A stretch of DNA of 64,000 nt from Rhodopseudomonas infernalis (GTDB lineage: Bacteria > Pseudomonadota > Alphaproteobacteria > Rhizobiales > Xanthobacteraceae). Below, piece by piece: positions 54,958 through 64,000 of the stretch. The stretch is taken from positions 22,202 to 86,201 of the forward strand of contig NZ_JAJNAL010000023.1 of the NCBI RefSeq assembly GCF_022271405.1, read 5' to 3'. Under the pieces are notes generated by a model, which made no database searches, was not told the DNA's origin, and saw nothing but the letters and a program-made list of their open reading frames with translations. Numbering within the stretch: the stretch's first letter is position 1; each line of letters opens with the position of its first letter. The position numbers were made by a program, and so were the translations under genes.

Positions 54958-55128
54958 TCTTTCGGTCGTTCCGAATTCACCCCCGCGCAGCCGCATCATC
55001 ATTGCGCGCGGCGATCGTTTGCGTGCGTCTGCCCGTGCTGGCGCGTCGCCAGCGTCTCCACGTCGTCAGAACCGCGGAACATCGTCGCAGAGCGATCGTT
55101 ATCGCCGCTGACGCACAGGGAGATGACG

Positions 55129-55620
55129 ATGGCGGCGACACCCGATAACCAAGGCAATGCGCAGCACGCCTGGGATCTGATGAAGAAGATCACCTTCGCG
55201 ATGCTGGCGACGCGCGACGGCGAGAAAATTCGCTCGCGACCGATGGCGGCATATGTGCGGCCCGAAGAAGGTCTCATCTATTTCCTCACCGATGCGCGCC
55301 GCCATAAGGACGAGGAGATCGCCCGCGATCATCACGTCAACCTCGGCTTCGCCGATGCCAGCGCGCAGAAATACGTGTCGGTTTCCGGTTACGCGGCGAT
55401 CTCCAACGATCGCGCCAAGATCAAGGAGCTGTTCGGCACCGCTGCCAAAGCCTGGTGGGACAGCCCGGACGATCCGAATATTCGCGTCCTCAAGGTGACG
55501 CCGGAAGAAGCCGAATACTGGGATTCGCCCGGCACCATCGTGAGCTATGTCAAGATGGCAGTCGCGGCCGCCACCGGTGGGCGTCCCGATCTCGGCGAGA
55601 ACCGTAAGGTCGCGATCTGA
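55129..55620 (+). CDS. Pyridoxamine 5'-phosphate oxidase-like flavin protein (general stress protein 26 type)
   Basis: A 163-residue split-barrel flavin-binding protein of the GSP26 group. The ITFAMLATRDGEKIRSRPMA opening and WWDSPDDPNIRVLKVTPEEAEYWDSP block are characteristic. It may bind FMN and be linked to stress. ATG 55129 has GGGAG at 6 nt; the ATG at 55123 overlaps that site. Its stop abuts the ATG of the small Pro-rich gene, so the two form an operon ending at a good terminator. Confidence 0.9.
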   Translation: MAATPDNQGNAQHAWDLMKKITFAMLATRDGEKIRSRPMAAYVRPEEGLIYFLTDARRHKDEEIARDHHVNLGFADASAQKYVSVSGYAAISNDRAKIKELFGTAAKAWWDSPDDPNIRVLKVTPEEAEYWDSPGTIVSYVKMAVAAATGGRPDLGENRKVAI

Positions 55621-55866
55621 ATGGCCGCCGCATCGGATAATCCAGGGCCATCGGAGCCGCCGCCGGAAATTCCGCCGGCCACGCCCGGCACACCGACCGA
55701 GCCTCCATCGGAATCGCCGCCCGGAAATCCGAACCCGGACATTCCACCGCCGGTGCGCGAGCCCGATGCGCCGCCGCGGCCGGAGGAGTTACCTGGGGAC
55801 GTGCCCGATGAAATGCCGACACCGCAGCCGCCGGGTCCCGGCGCGCCGAATCCTGCGGTGATGTAG
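55621..55866 (+). CDS. Small proline-rich protein of unknown function
   Basis: An 81-residue protein of which roughly half is Pro, the remainder mostly Glu, Asp, Gly and Thr. It is clearly disordered, acidic, and without a signal peptide. I do not recognise a family. Its ATG directly follows the TGA of the flavin protein gene with no gap, and a rho-independent terminator lies 20 bp after its stop. Both facts support a real, co-transcribed gene. Confidence 0.6.
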   Translation: MAAASDNPGPSEPPPEIPPATPGTPTEPPSESPPGNPNPDIPPPVREPDAPPRPEELPGDVPDEMPTPQPPGPGAPNPAVM

Positions 55867-55886
55867 TCAACGATTAGTTCGATCAC

Positions 55887-55915
55887 AGAGCGGCGTCTTC
55901 GGGCGCCGCTCTTTC
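55887..55915 (+). terminator. Rho-independent terminator
   Basis: AGAGCGGCG pairs with CGCCGCTCT around an 8-base loop containing CTTCGG, followed by TTCTGTGT. It ends the flavin-protein/Pro-rich operon. Confidence 0.8.
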
Positions 55916-56130
55916 TGTGTCCGTCATGGTACTCACCGCATCACTGAGGGAGCGTGCTGAATGCGCGATGAATAGCCGCCTACCGCGCGGCCGCAGCAAA
56001 AGAAATAATTAGCAGCACGATGCAGCGCATTGCCACAATCCGGCCCAACGCATCGTCGTTCATCACACCGCGAACCGGTTCCGCGTCGAGGAACGCAGAG
56101 TTCGCCGCTTAGGATTAGCAAGGAATTACG

Positions 56131-58137
56131 ATGAGAAAACTGCAATTCGCCTTGCTCGCCACCACGGCCATTGCGGCATGGCATGTCGCGAGCGTGCCGG
56201 CGCAGGCTGGCGATGCACCGATCATCCTGGCTCAGGCCGCCCCCGCGCCCGAAAAGGGCGAGGAGCGCAAGGGCCCGCCGCCCGGCGAGCGCAAGGGTCC
56301 GCCGCCGGGCGCCGCTCCGGCGCCGCGCGCCGAGCCGCCCGCAGCCCCTCGCGCCGAACCGCCGCGTCCTGCCGCCCCCGCGCCCCGGGCTGAGCCGCCG
56401 GCCCCCCGCGCCGAGCCACCGGCGCCGCCGCGTGCTGCGCCTCCGCCGCCTGCCGCCGAGAAGGCTGCTCCGCCGCGTCCGCCGGCAGCCGAACGACCGA
56501 CTCCGCCGGTCGAGCGCGCCGCGCCTCCGGCTGGCGAAAAAGCCGCGCCCCGCGGAGAGCCGCCGGCACCTCGGCCGACGCCGCCCGCCGAGCGGGAACG
56601 TACGGCTCCGCCGGCCGACAAGGGTGGGCCAGGCGCTCCGCCGCGTCCGGTCCCGCCGCCGCCTGCCGATAAGGGCACGCCGCCCGCGGCCGCGCCGCAG
56701 CGGTCTGCTCCGCCTGCCGACAAGGGCGCGCCTCCCGCCGCTGCGCCGCAGCGTCCGGTCCCCCCGGCCGACAAGGGCGCGCCGCCGCCGCGTGCGACCC
56801 CGCCTGCCGGCCAGATCGGCACGCCGCCGGCGGCCGGCTCGCCGCCTGCTGCCGGACCGTCGCCCCGCGAAGGCCTGAGGGGTGCGCCAACGCCGCCACC
56901 GGCCGCCACGCCGCCCGCCGGCACTCCTCCCGCCGGCGGTCAGATCGGTGCGCCTCCGGCGGCCCAGACTCCGCCGCCGCCCGCACCGGGCGCCGCCACA
57001 CCTCCGCCTGCTCCGGGCACCGCGGCTCCGCCGGCGGGTGCGCCGGGTCAGCCGCCGGGCACACTCGGCCCGCGCGGCGCGGGTGGCTTGCCGCCCGGTG
57101 CGCCGATCGGCCGGACGCCACCGCCGTCGGTGACGGCGCCGATTCCGGCGGCCCCGCCGCCGCCCCAGGCGCTCGCTCCGATCGCCCCGGGCACGATGGC
57201 GCCCGGCCCGCGTAACCTCAGTGACTTCCGCAGCCAGCGCCGCGAAACCACCGAGGGCGGCCGCACCGTCATCACCGAGCCCGGCCGTGTCATCGTGCGC
57301 GATCCGAGCGGGCAGGAGTTCATCCGCCACAACGAGGTGGATCGCTTCCGCTATGGCGCACGCGACATCCGCACCGAGCAGGTCCGCGGTGGCGGCTCCC
57401 GCACCATCGTGGTGCGGCCCGACGGCACCGAGATCATCAACGTCACCGGTGACGACGGACAACTCATGCGCCGCATCCGCCGCGATCGCGACGGCCGCGA
57501 GATCGTCATCATCGACAACAGCTTCGGTCCGCGCGACCGGGCCAATTTCTACGTCGACCTGCCGCCGCCCGTGATTCGCATCCCGCGCGACCGCTACATC
57601 GTCGACTACGAGGACGCCTCGCCCGAGGTGATTTACGACACGCTCGAAGCGCCGCCGGTCGAGCGGATCGAACGCCGCTACACCATGGACGAAATCCGCT
57701 ACAGCCCGGCGGTGCGTCAGCGGATGCCGTCGATCGACCTCAACACCATCACGTTCGAGACCGGGTCGTGGGACATCCCGCAGGATCAGGCCGCGAAGCT
57801 GCAGGTGATCGCCGACGGTCTGAATCGGGCCATCCAGCGCAACCCGCGCGAGGTGTTCCTGATCGAAGGCCACACCGATGCGGTCGGCAACGACACCGAT
57901 AACCTGTCGCTGTCGGATCGTCGCGCCGAATCGGCCGCCGCGCTGCTGACCCAGCAGTTCGGCGTCCCGGCCGAGAACCTGACCTCGCAGGGCTACGGCG
58001 AGCAGTATCTGAAGGTGAAGACGGATGGTCCGGAGCGGCAGAACCGCCGCGTCACGGTCCGCCGCATCACCCCGCTGCTCAACGGTGGCCAGGCCTCGCT
58101 GCCCCCGCCGCCCCCCGGCACCGCGCCGCCGCGCTGA
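56131..58137 (+). CDS. OmpA-family protein with ~310-residue Pro-rich segment
   Basis: A 668-residue envelope protein. The signal peptide ends near AQAG (residue 27). Residues ~38-350 are Pro/Ala/Gly/Arg-rich, with ADKG(A/T)PPAAAPQR-type repeats at 160-218. Residues ~360-520 hold a charged repeat region (VRDPSGQEFIRHNEV, RPDGTEIINV). The C-terminal OmpA domain (~535-655) has EGHTDAVGNDTDN and LSDRRAESAAALL, so it should bind peptidoglycan. No N-terminal barrel is present. The Pro-rich part could span the periplasm. A strong terminator follows. Confidence 0.9.
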   Translation: MRKLQFALLATTAIAAWHVASVPAQAGDAPIILAQAAPAPEKGEERKGPPPGERKGPPPGAAPAPRAEPPAAPRAEPPRPAAPAPRAEPPAPRAEPPAPPRAAPPPPAAEKAAPPRPPAAERPTPPVERAAPPAGEKAAPRGEPPAPRPTPPAERERTAPPADKGGPGAPPRPVPPPPADKGTPPAAAPQRSAPPADKGAPPAAAPQRPVPPADKGAPPPRATPPAGQIGTPPAAGSPPAAGPSPREGLRGAPTPPPAATPPAGTPPAGGQIGAPPAAQTPPPPAPGAATPPPAPGTAAPPAGAPGQPPGTLGPRGAGGLPPGAPIGRTPPPSVTAPIPAAPPPPQALAPIAPGTMAPGPRNLSDFRSQRRETTEGGRTVITEPGRVIVRDPSGQEFIRHNEVDRFRYGARDIRTEQVRGGGSRTIVVRPDGTEIINVTGDDGQLMRRIRRDRDGREIVIIDNSFGPRDRANFYVDLPPPVIRIPRDRYIVDYEDASPEVIYDTLEAPPVERIERRYTMDEIRYSPAVRQRMPSIDLNTITFETGSWDIPQDQAAKLQVIADGLNRAIQRNPREVFLIEGHTDAVGNDTDNLSLSDRRAESAAALLTQQFGVPAENLTSQGYGEQYLKVKTDGPERQNRRVTVRRITPLLNGGQASLPPPPPGTAPPR

Positions 58138-58162
58138 GCCTGAGCACGACAACAAACGAACA

Positions 58163-58192
58163 AGCCGCGCTCCGAAACGGGCGCGGCTTTTT
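58163..58192 (+). terminator. Rho-independent terminator of the OmpA-family gene
   Basis: AGCCGCGCTC pairs with GGGCGCGGCT around CGAAAC, followed by TTTTTC. It starts 26 bp after the stop codon. Confidence 0.88.
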
Positions 58193-58252
58193 CATTACGG
58201 TGATTGGACCTCCCCGAGGGAGACGGTGCAGCGTGCGGAATGGCCGAGGCGC

Positions 58253-58783
58253 TCAGCGCGTGACCACCACCTGGGTGCCGACCGAGACGCGCTGGTACAG
58301 GTCGGTGATGTCGTCGTTGAGCATCCGGATGCAGCCATAGGAGACGAAGCCGCCGACCGAATTGGGCCGGTTGGTGCCGTGAATGGCATATTCGCCGCCC
58401 CCAGCCAGCGTCAGCGCCGCAACGCCCATCGGATTTTCGGGGGTGCCGCCCGGGATGACGGCGGGGATCTGCGGATTGTCGCGCTTGACGTCGGCCGGCG
58501 GCGCCCAGGCCGGGTTGCGATACTTGCCGTCGATCTTTGTGACGCCTTCCCAGCGCTTGCCGGCCTTGCCGACGCCGACCGGATAGCGCACCGCGTGACC
58601 CGGCTCGACCACAAGATACAGTTTTCGCTCGTTGGTCTTCACCACGATGGTGCCGGGCGCATAGTCACCGCGGAAGGCCACCACGTCGGGCCGGGCCTCG
58701 GCGCCGGGCGCCGTCAGCACGCAGGCAGCCGCCAAGGCCGCAACGGCGCCGAGCATCTTCACCGAACGACATCCAAAATACAT
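58253..58783 (-). CDS. L,D-transpeptidase (YkuD domain)
   Basis: A 176-residue exported L,D-transpeptidase that would cross-link peptidoglycan or attach proteins to it. The signal peptide ends near AEA-R31. The YkuD active site shows His135 (AIHGTNRP) and the nucleophile Cys151 (SYGCIRM). ATG 58783 begins a normal signal sequence; an upstream GTG would add 16 hydrophilic residues. It is convergent with the peptidoglycan-binding OmpA gene. Confidence 0.93.
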   Translation of the reverse strand: MYFGCRSVKMLGAVAALAAACVLTAPGAEARPDVVAFRGDYAPGTIVVKTNERKLYLVVEPGHAVRYPVGVGKAGKRWEGVTKIDGKYRNPAWAPPADVKRDNPQIPAVIPGGTPENPMGVAALTLAGGGEYAIHGTNRPNSVGGFVSYGCIRMLNDDITDLYQRVSVGTQVVVTR

Positions 58784-59104
58784 TCGTGTCTCTCCAGTTT
58801 CCCTCTGCCGGTCCGTGTCCGACACGGCCACTCGCGCGTCGCGAGTGTGGCGCCGCGTGGTAACCGACCAATTGGTGTCGGACTCGAAAATGGGATCGGA
58901 CGATCCCTACAAAGAAAATCTGCGCGGTAAAGTAAATGACGCGGAAACAACACTGGCTCGCAAAGTACGCGTGTGAGCGGGCTCACACAGGGTGTTGAAC
59001 CGGCGTGATCATCGCCTGAGGCGGGCCAGCCGGATTGTCGCCGGCGGGACTAATCGCCGTGCCGCTGGATCACCAGCGTCCGGTGATCGCGGCGAGGCCC
59101 ACGC
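58784..59104. other. Intergenic region with two small inverted repeats
   Basis: This ~320-bp stretch between the L,D-transpeptidase start and the acs terminator has no gene I can support. It holds the palindrome ACCAATTGGT (58867-58876) and the inverted repeat GGGATCG-GA-CGATCCC (58892-58907), about 85-125 bp upstream of the transpeptidase ATG. These could be operator sites. Confidence 0.3.
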
Positions 59105-59131
59105 AAAAGCCCCGCCGCGGGGGCGGGGCTT
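59105..59131 (-). terminator. Rho-independent terminator of acs
   Basis: On the minus strand AAGCCCCGCC pairs with GGCGGGGCTT around a 5-base loop and is followed by TTTTGCG. It lies 30 bp beyond the acs stop. Confidence 0.82.
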
Positions 59132-59160
59132 GCACGGTGCTGCTGCCGGTCAGCTGGCGA

Positions 59161-61119
<1,959 letters not shown>

Positions 61120-61271
61120 CAAATCCTCCACTATGCTACCGCCAACGGTGCGGCAGACGCTCTTCATGTTGGTTTGTTGAGGCGATTATGCGTTGTTGCT
61201 TTCCGGACCGGCAAGCGGAATGCAATGCCACTTTTGTCTGGTGGCGCCGGACGATCAAGTGAGTTTGTTCG

Positions 61272-61832
61272 ATGGCTTCGGGATATTTGATCCAAACCGC
61301 AAGCGCGCGCACGGCACCTTCGCCATGGCATCGGCCCGCGGTGCTGCTGCTGGCAATGGTGGCGTGGCTGTTGGCCGCATTCGCCAGCCTGCCGGCTCGT
61401 GCCGACGATCAGCCATCGCCCGAAGCGAAGACGCTGGCGCACGAATTGGTCGAGACCATTCGTCTGGCCGACCAGTTCAAGGCGCTGCTGCCAGCCGTGC
61501 TGGCCAGCCTGAAGCCGAGCATCGTGCAGGGCCGGCCCGAGGTCGCCCGCGATTATGACGCGATCGTTCCGGTGCTGTCGAAGGGCTTCGAGGCGAGGCT
61601 CGGCGAACTGATCGACGCCGTGACGCTGATCTACGCGAAGAACTTCACGCCCGACGAGATGCGCAGCCTGCTGGCATTCTACCGCACCCCGACCGGCACC
61701 AAGCTGCTCGACAAGACGCCCTCGCTGACGCAGCAGACCATGGCGGCCGGCCAGGCGTTCGGCCGTTCGGTCGGGTCGGATCTGCAGAAGCAGATCATCG
61801 AGGAACTGCGCAAGAAGGGCCATAACATCTAG
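61272..61832 (+). CDS. DUF2059 exported protein
   Basis: A 186-residue protein with a hydrophobic signal/anchor segment (residues ~22-45, ending PARADD) and a helical DUF2059 domain (YAKNFTPDEMRSLLAFYRTPTGTKLLDKTP). Its function is unknown; proteins of this type are periplasmic. The ribosome site is weak. The topoisomerase gene follows on the same strand after 93 bp. Confidence 0.82.
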   Translation: MASGYLIQTASARTAPSPWHRPAVLLLAMVAWLLAAFASLPARADDQPSPEAKTLAHELVETIRLADQFKALLPAVLASLKPSIVQGRPEVARDYDAIVPVLSKGFEARLGELIDAVTLIYAKNFTPDEMRSLLAFYRTPTGTKLLDKTPSLTQQTMAAGQAFGRSVGSDLQKQIIEELRKKGHNI

Positions 61833-61925
61833 GCCACCGCATCCCTGCAGGCATGACCATGGGCGTGAGGAACATCGCGCCGTGGCCGGCATTATCGCCG
61901 GCCACACCAGAGGTCGTGCAAGGTC

Positions 61926-62999
61926 ATGATGGACCAGCAGAATTTCGAGACGTCCGAGAATCGCGCGGATGCTGCCGTTGCGGTCGAGGTGCTGGCCAAG
62001 GATCTCGGGCTCACCTTGGGCGAACCCGAACAGCTGACGCTGCGCCGCATCCGGCGCGGCAAGCGTTTCCAGTATCTGCGACCCGACGGCTCGCCGGTGA
62101 AGCAGCAGCACGTCATCAGCAGGCTCAACGCGTTGGCGATGCCGCCGGCCTATGAGGATGTCCGCTACGCGGCGGACCCGGCGTCGCATCTGCAGGCGGT
62201 CGGCCGCGATGCCGCGGGGCGGCTGCAATATCGTTATCATTCCGATTGGGAGAAGGTCCGCGAGACCCGCAAGGCGCATCGGCTGGCGCAGCTGGTCGGC
62301 GCCCTGCCGCGGATCCGCCGGGCCGTCACCAAGCATTTGTCCGGCGACGAGCCGACCCGCGAATTCGCGCTGGCGGCGGTGATCGAACTGATCGCCCGGA
62401 CCGCGATCCGGCCGGGCAGCGAATCCTACGCGCGGCTCAACGGCACGCGCGGAGCCGCGACGCTGCTCAAGTCGAACGTGGCGATCGACGACGATTGCGT
62501 GATCCTGTCGTTCAAGGCCAAGGGCGGCAAGGCGGTGCGCAAGGAGTGCGGCGCGGCACGGCTCGTGCGGGCGGTCGAGATCCTGCGCAAGCTGAAGGGC
62601 AAGCGGCTGTTTCTATATGTCGGCCAGGACGGCGCCGTGCATGCGGTCAGCGCCACGCAGGTCAACGTGTTCCTGCGCGAGATCGCCGGCATCAAGATTT
62701 CGCTGAAGGATTTTCGCACGCTGATGGCCTCGGCCGTGGTGCTGGAATCGCTGGCCCGGATCGAGCCCGCCACCAGCGCCACCGGTCGTCGCAAGCAGGT
62801 GCTGAACGCGCTGCGTGAAGCCGCCGACGAACTCGCCAACACGCCCGCGATCTGCCGCAAGAGCTACGTCCACGCCACCATCGTCACCGCGTTCGAGGAC
62901 GGCATCCTCGAGCGCTTCGCCGCGACGCTGAAGGGGACGCGCTCTCAGACCAAGCGCGAGCAATTGCTGGCGCAGGTGGTGACGGCCGCGGCGGCGTAG
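61926..62999 (+). CDS. Type IB DNA topoisomerase (poxvirus-like)
   Basis: A 357-residue topoisomerase IB, which relaxes supercoils through a 3'-phosphotyrosyl intermediate. Catalytic residues visible are Arg162 (TAIRPGSESYA), a lysine in the beta-hairpin (LSFKAKGGK), Arg264 (KDFRTLMAS) and the nucleophile Tyr314 (KSYVH). The N-terminal domain has RRGKRFQYLRPDG. The size is typical of bacterial TopIB. ATGATG gives two adjacent starts. A palindromic repeat follows the gene. Confidence 0.94.
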   Translation: MMDQQNFETSENRADAAVAVEVLAKDLGLTLGEPEQLTLRRIRRGKRFQYLRPDGSPVKQQHVISRLNALAMPPAYEDVRYAADPASHLQAVGRDAAGRLQYRYHSDWEKVRETRKAHRLAQLVGALPRIRRAVTKHLSGDEPTREFALAAVIELIARTAIRPGSESYARLNGTRGAATLLKSNVAIDDDCVILSFKAKGGKAVRKECGAARLVRAVEILRKLKGKRLFLYVGQDGAVHAVSATQVNVFLREIAGIKISLKDFRTLMASAVVLESLARIEPATSATGRRKQVLNALREAADELANTPAICRKSYVHATIVTAFEDGILERFAATLKGTRSQTKREQLLAQVVTAAAA

Positions 63000-63056
63000 C
63001 TGGTCTGGGCGAATCGAAATTCGCGGATAGCGCATGGCGCCCCCACACCGCCCACC

Positions 63057-63169
63057 GTCATCGCCCGGCTTGTCCGAGCGACCCAGTATTCCAGAGCATT
63101 GCTGATAAGTCATTACTAACAAGCAGCGTTCTGGAATACTGGGCCCTCCGCTTTCGCGGAGGGTGACGG
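63057..63169. repeat. Palindromic repeat, GTCATCGCCC/CCAGTATYCCAGAG family
   Basis: The element starts GTCATCGCCCGGCTTGTCCG, contains CCAGTATTCCAGAG and the complement CTGGAATACTGG, and ends CCCTCCGCTTTCGCGGAGGG and GTGACGG. Its ends match the copy at 25374-25477 almost exactly. It sits between convergent genes. Confidence 0.8.
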
Positions 63170-63194
63170 TTTGTGGTTGGGGCGCCGCCGCGCG

Positions 63195-63857
63195 CTACTT
63201 CAGCGTCCACACGCCCGTCGCCTTGATCTCTGCATCCTCCAGCTCGCGCGTCACCGGCACGCTGTAGGTCGCGAGCTGCATGAGCTTATCCTTCGGCAAG
63301 TAATAACGCCCCGGATCGCCGATCAGCACGCGCGCGCCCTGCGCGGCGCGGCTTTGCAGGAACGCGAAGGCCAATCCGGCAATGTCCTGCTGATAGAAGA
63401 TGTCGCCGGCCAGCACCGCCTGCGCTGGCAGCGGATGCGGGCCGCCGAGGAGGTCGTCGCCGCTGATATCCAGCGCCACGCCGTTCGCCGATGCGTTGAG
63501 GGCGATCGCCTGCCGGGCGAAGTCGTCGATGTCGAACGCAGTGACGCGGCGTGCGCCGGCCTTCATCGCGGCGATCGCCACCAGGCCGGAGCCCGAGGCG
63601 AGATCGATCACTTCTTTGCCGGCGACGCTGTCCGGATGATCGAGCACGTAGCGCGCCAACGCCTGTCCGCCCGCCCAGGCGAACGCCCAGAACGGCGGCG
63701 GCAACCCGGCCTCGCCGAGCTCCTCCTCGGTCTTGCTCCATAACGGCAGCGCTTCGTCGGCGACATGCAGCGACACCTCGGGCACCAGCGGCACCGGGCG
63801 AAGACGTGTATTACCGTAGATGAAGGCGACCGGATCGGCGACGGCGGAGCTGCTCAT
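63195..63857 (-). CDS. Class I methyltransferase, ETFB lysine methyltransferase-like
   Basis: A 220-residue SAM-dependent methyltransferase. PFWAFAWAGGQALARY (~residues 53-68) and VIDLASGSGLVAIAAMKAGA (motif I, ~81-100) match the METTL20/bacterial ETFbeta lysine methyltransferase group, as does the GDIFYQQ post-I region. It would trimethylate lysines of the electron-transfer flavoprotein beta subunit, the acceptor for acyl-CoA dehydrogenases like those at 27834-30083. ATG 63857 begins the conserved region; the longer open frame leads towards the artefactual end. Confidence 0.83.
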   Translation of the reverse strand: MSSSAVADPVAFIYGNTRLRPVPLVPEVSLHVADEALPLWSKTEEELGEAGLPPPFWAFAWAGGQALARYVLDHPDSVAGKEVIDLASGSGLVAIAAMKAGARRVTAFDIDDFARQAIALNASANGVALDISGDDLLGGPHPLPAQAVLAGDIFYQQDIAGLAFAFLQSRAAQGARVLIGDPGRYYLPKDKLMQLATYSVPVTRELEDAEIKATGVWTLK

Positions 63858-63945
63858 CGCGCGGTGATGCGGGAGGTAGGGGGCAAAGTAAAGGTTGAAG
63901 GATAGGCGGTGGAGCAACAAGGCGACCACACCACACCACGTCATG

Positions 63946-64000
63946 GGCCCCCGGGGGGGGGGGGGGGCGGGGGGGGGGGCGGGGGGGGGGGGGGGGTGGG
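63946..64000. other. Low-complexity poly-G terminus (probable artefact)
   Basis: The last ~48 bases are almost entirely G with two isolated C and one T. Nothing like it occurs elsewhere in the window. Runs like this are typical of dark-cycle base calls in two-colour sequencing at a contig end. The segment should not be interpreted as biology without checking. Confidence 0.75.

Noticed and set aside
55933..58155. 740-codon minus-strand frame over the OmpA gene
   Set aside because: It reads as Arg/Gly/Ala-rich low complexity because it is the reverse of the Pro-rich coding region; the plus strand has a signal peptide and an OmpA domain.

Overview
This GC-rich, gene-dense window looks like chromosome of an alphaproteobacterium of the Bradyrhizobium/Rhodopseudomonas group, with Rhodopseudomonas palustris-like gene content the best guess. 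Pointers are the rsmG-parA-parB cluster, cobaltochelatase CobS/CobT, a FolC paralogue paired with an ATP-grasp enzyme, many acyl-CoA enzymes, CarD, and intergenic palindromic repeats of the kind common in this family. No species was confirmed by search.

Layout. 1-2395: rsmG (5' end cut by the window edge), parA and parB, the replication-origin-proximal partition cluster. 2557-8976: PfkB-type kinase, acyl-CoA synthetase, serine beta-lactamase-like hydrolase, a small orphan gene and succinate-semialdehyde dehydrogenase. 9250-14633: a minus-strand run of an ABC importer (binding protein, ATPase, permease), a D-2-hydroxyacid dehydrogenase and a tandem Inh-domain secreted protein, divergent from a creatininase-family hydrolase. 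14923-16944: an outer-membrane protein joining an Omp25-like barrel to an OprB-type porin. 17099-21223: a membrane-anchored FMN glutamate-synthase-like protein divergent from an abutting ATP-grasp/Mur-ligase gene pair that looks like a split cyanophycin-synthetase architecture; this is the best candidate for an undescribed system. 21307-25264: quinone-type oxidoreductase, two glycosyltransferase-like genes and tRNA-Arg(CCT). 25700-26657: YidB-like and GlsB-like proteins.

26769-34466 is an acyl-CoA catabolic island: SDR, two acyl-CoA dehydrogenases, two enoyl-CoA hydratases, a VOC protein and a Liv-type binding protein. It contains a 229-bp sequence repeated three times in tandem. 34671-39821: SNase-like protein, M48 lipoprotein protease, NIPSNAP protein, CarD with a Lys/Ala/Ser-rich tail, 7Fe ferredoxin and an S4 protein. 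39861-45028: Suv3-type helicase, DUF3108 protein and rpmB. 45362-52872: hybrid histidine kinase, phytase-like esterase and cobT/cobS. 53157-58783: DedA, J-domain protein, BolA, a stress flavoprotein, a small Pro-rich protein, a Pro-rich OmpA protein and an L,D-transpeptidase. 59161-63857: acetyl-CoA synthetase, DUF2059 protein, topoisomerase IB and an ETFB-lysine-methyltransferase-like enzyme. The last ~50 bases are almost pure G and are probably an assembly or read artefact.

There is no prophage, insertion sequence, CRISPR array or rRNA. At least five families of intergenic palindromic repeats are scattered through the window, and two copies sit in informative places: inside the 5' end of a Tat-secreted protein gene, and between cobS and cobT.
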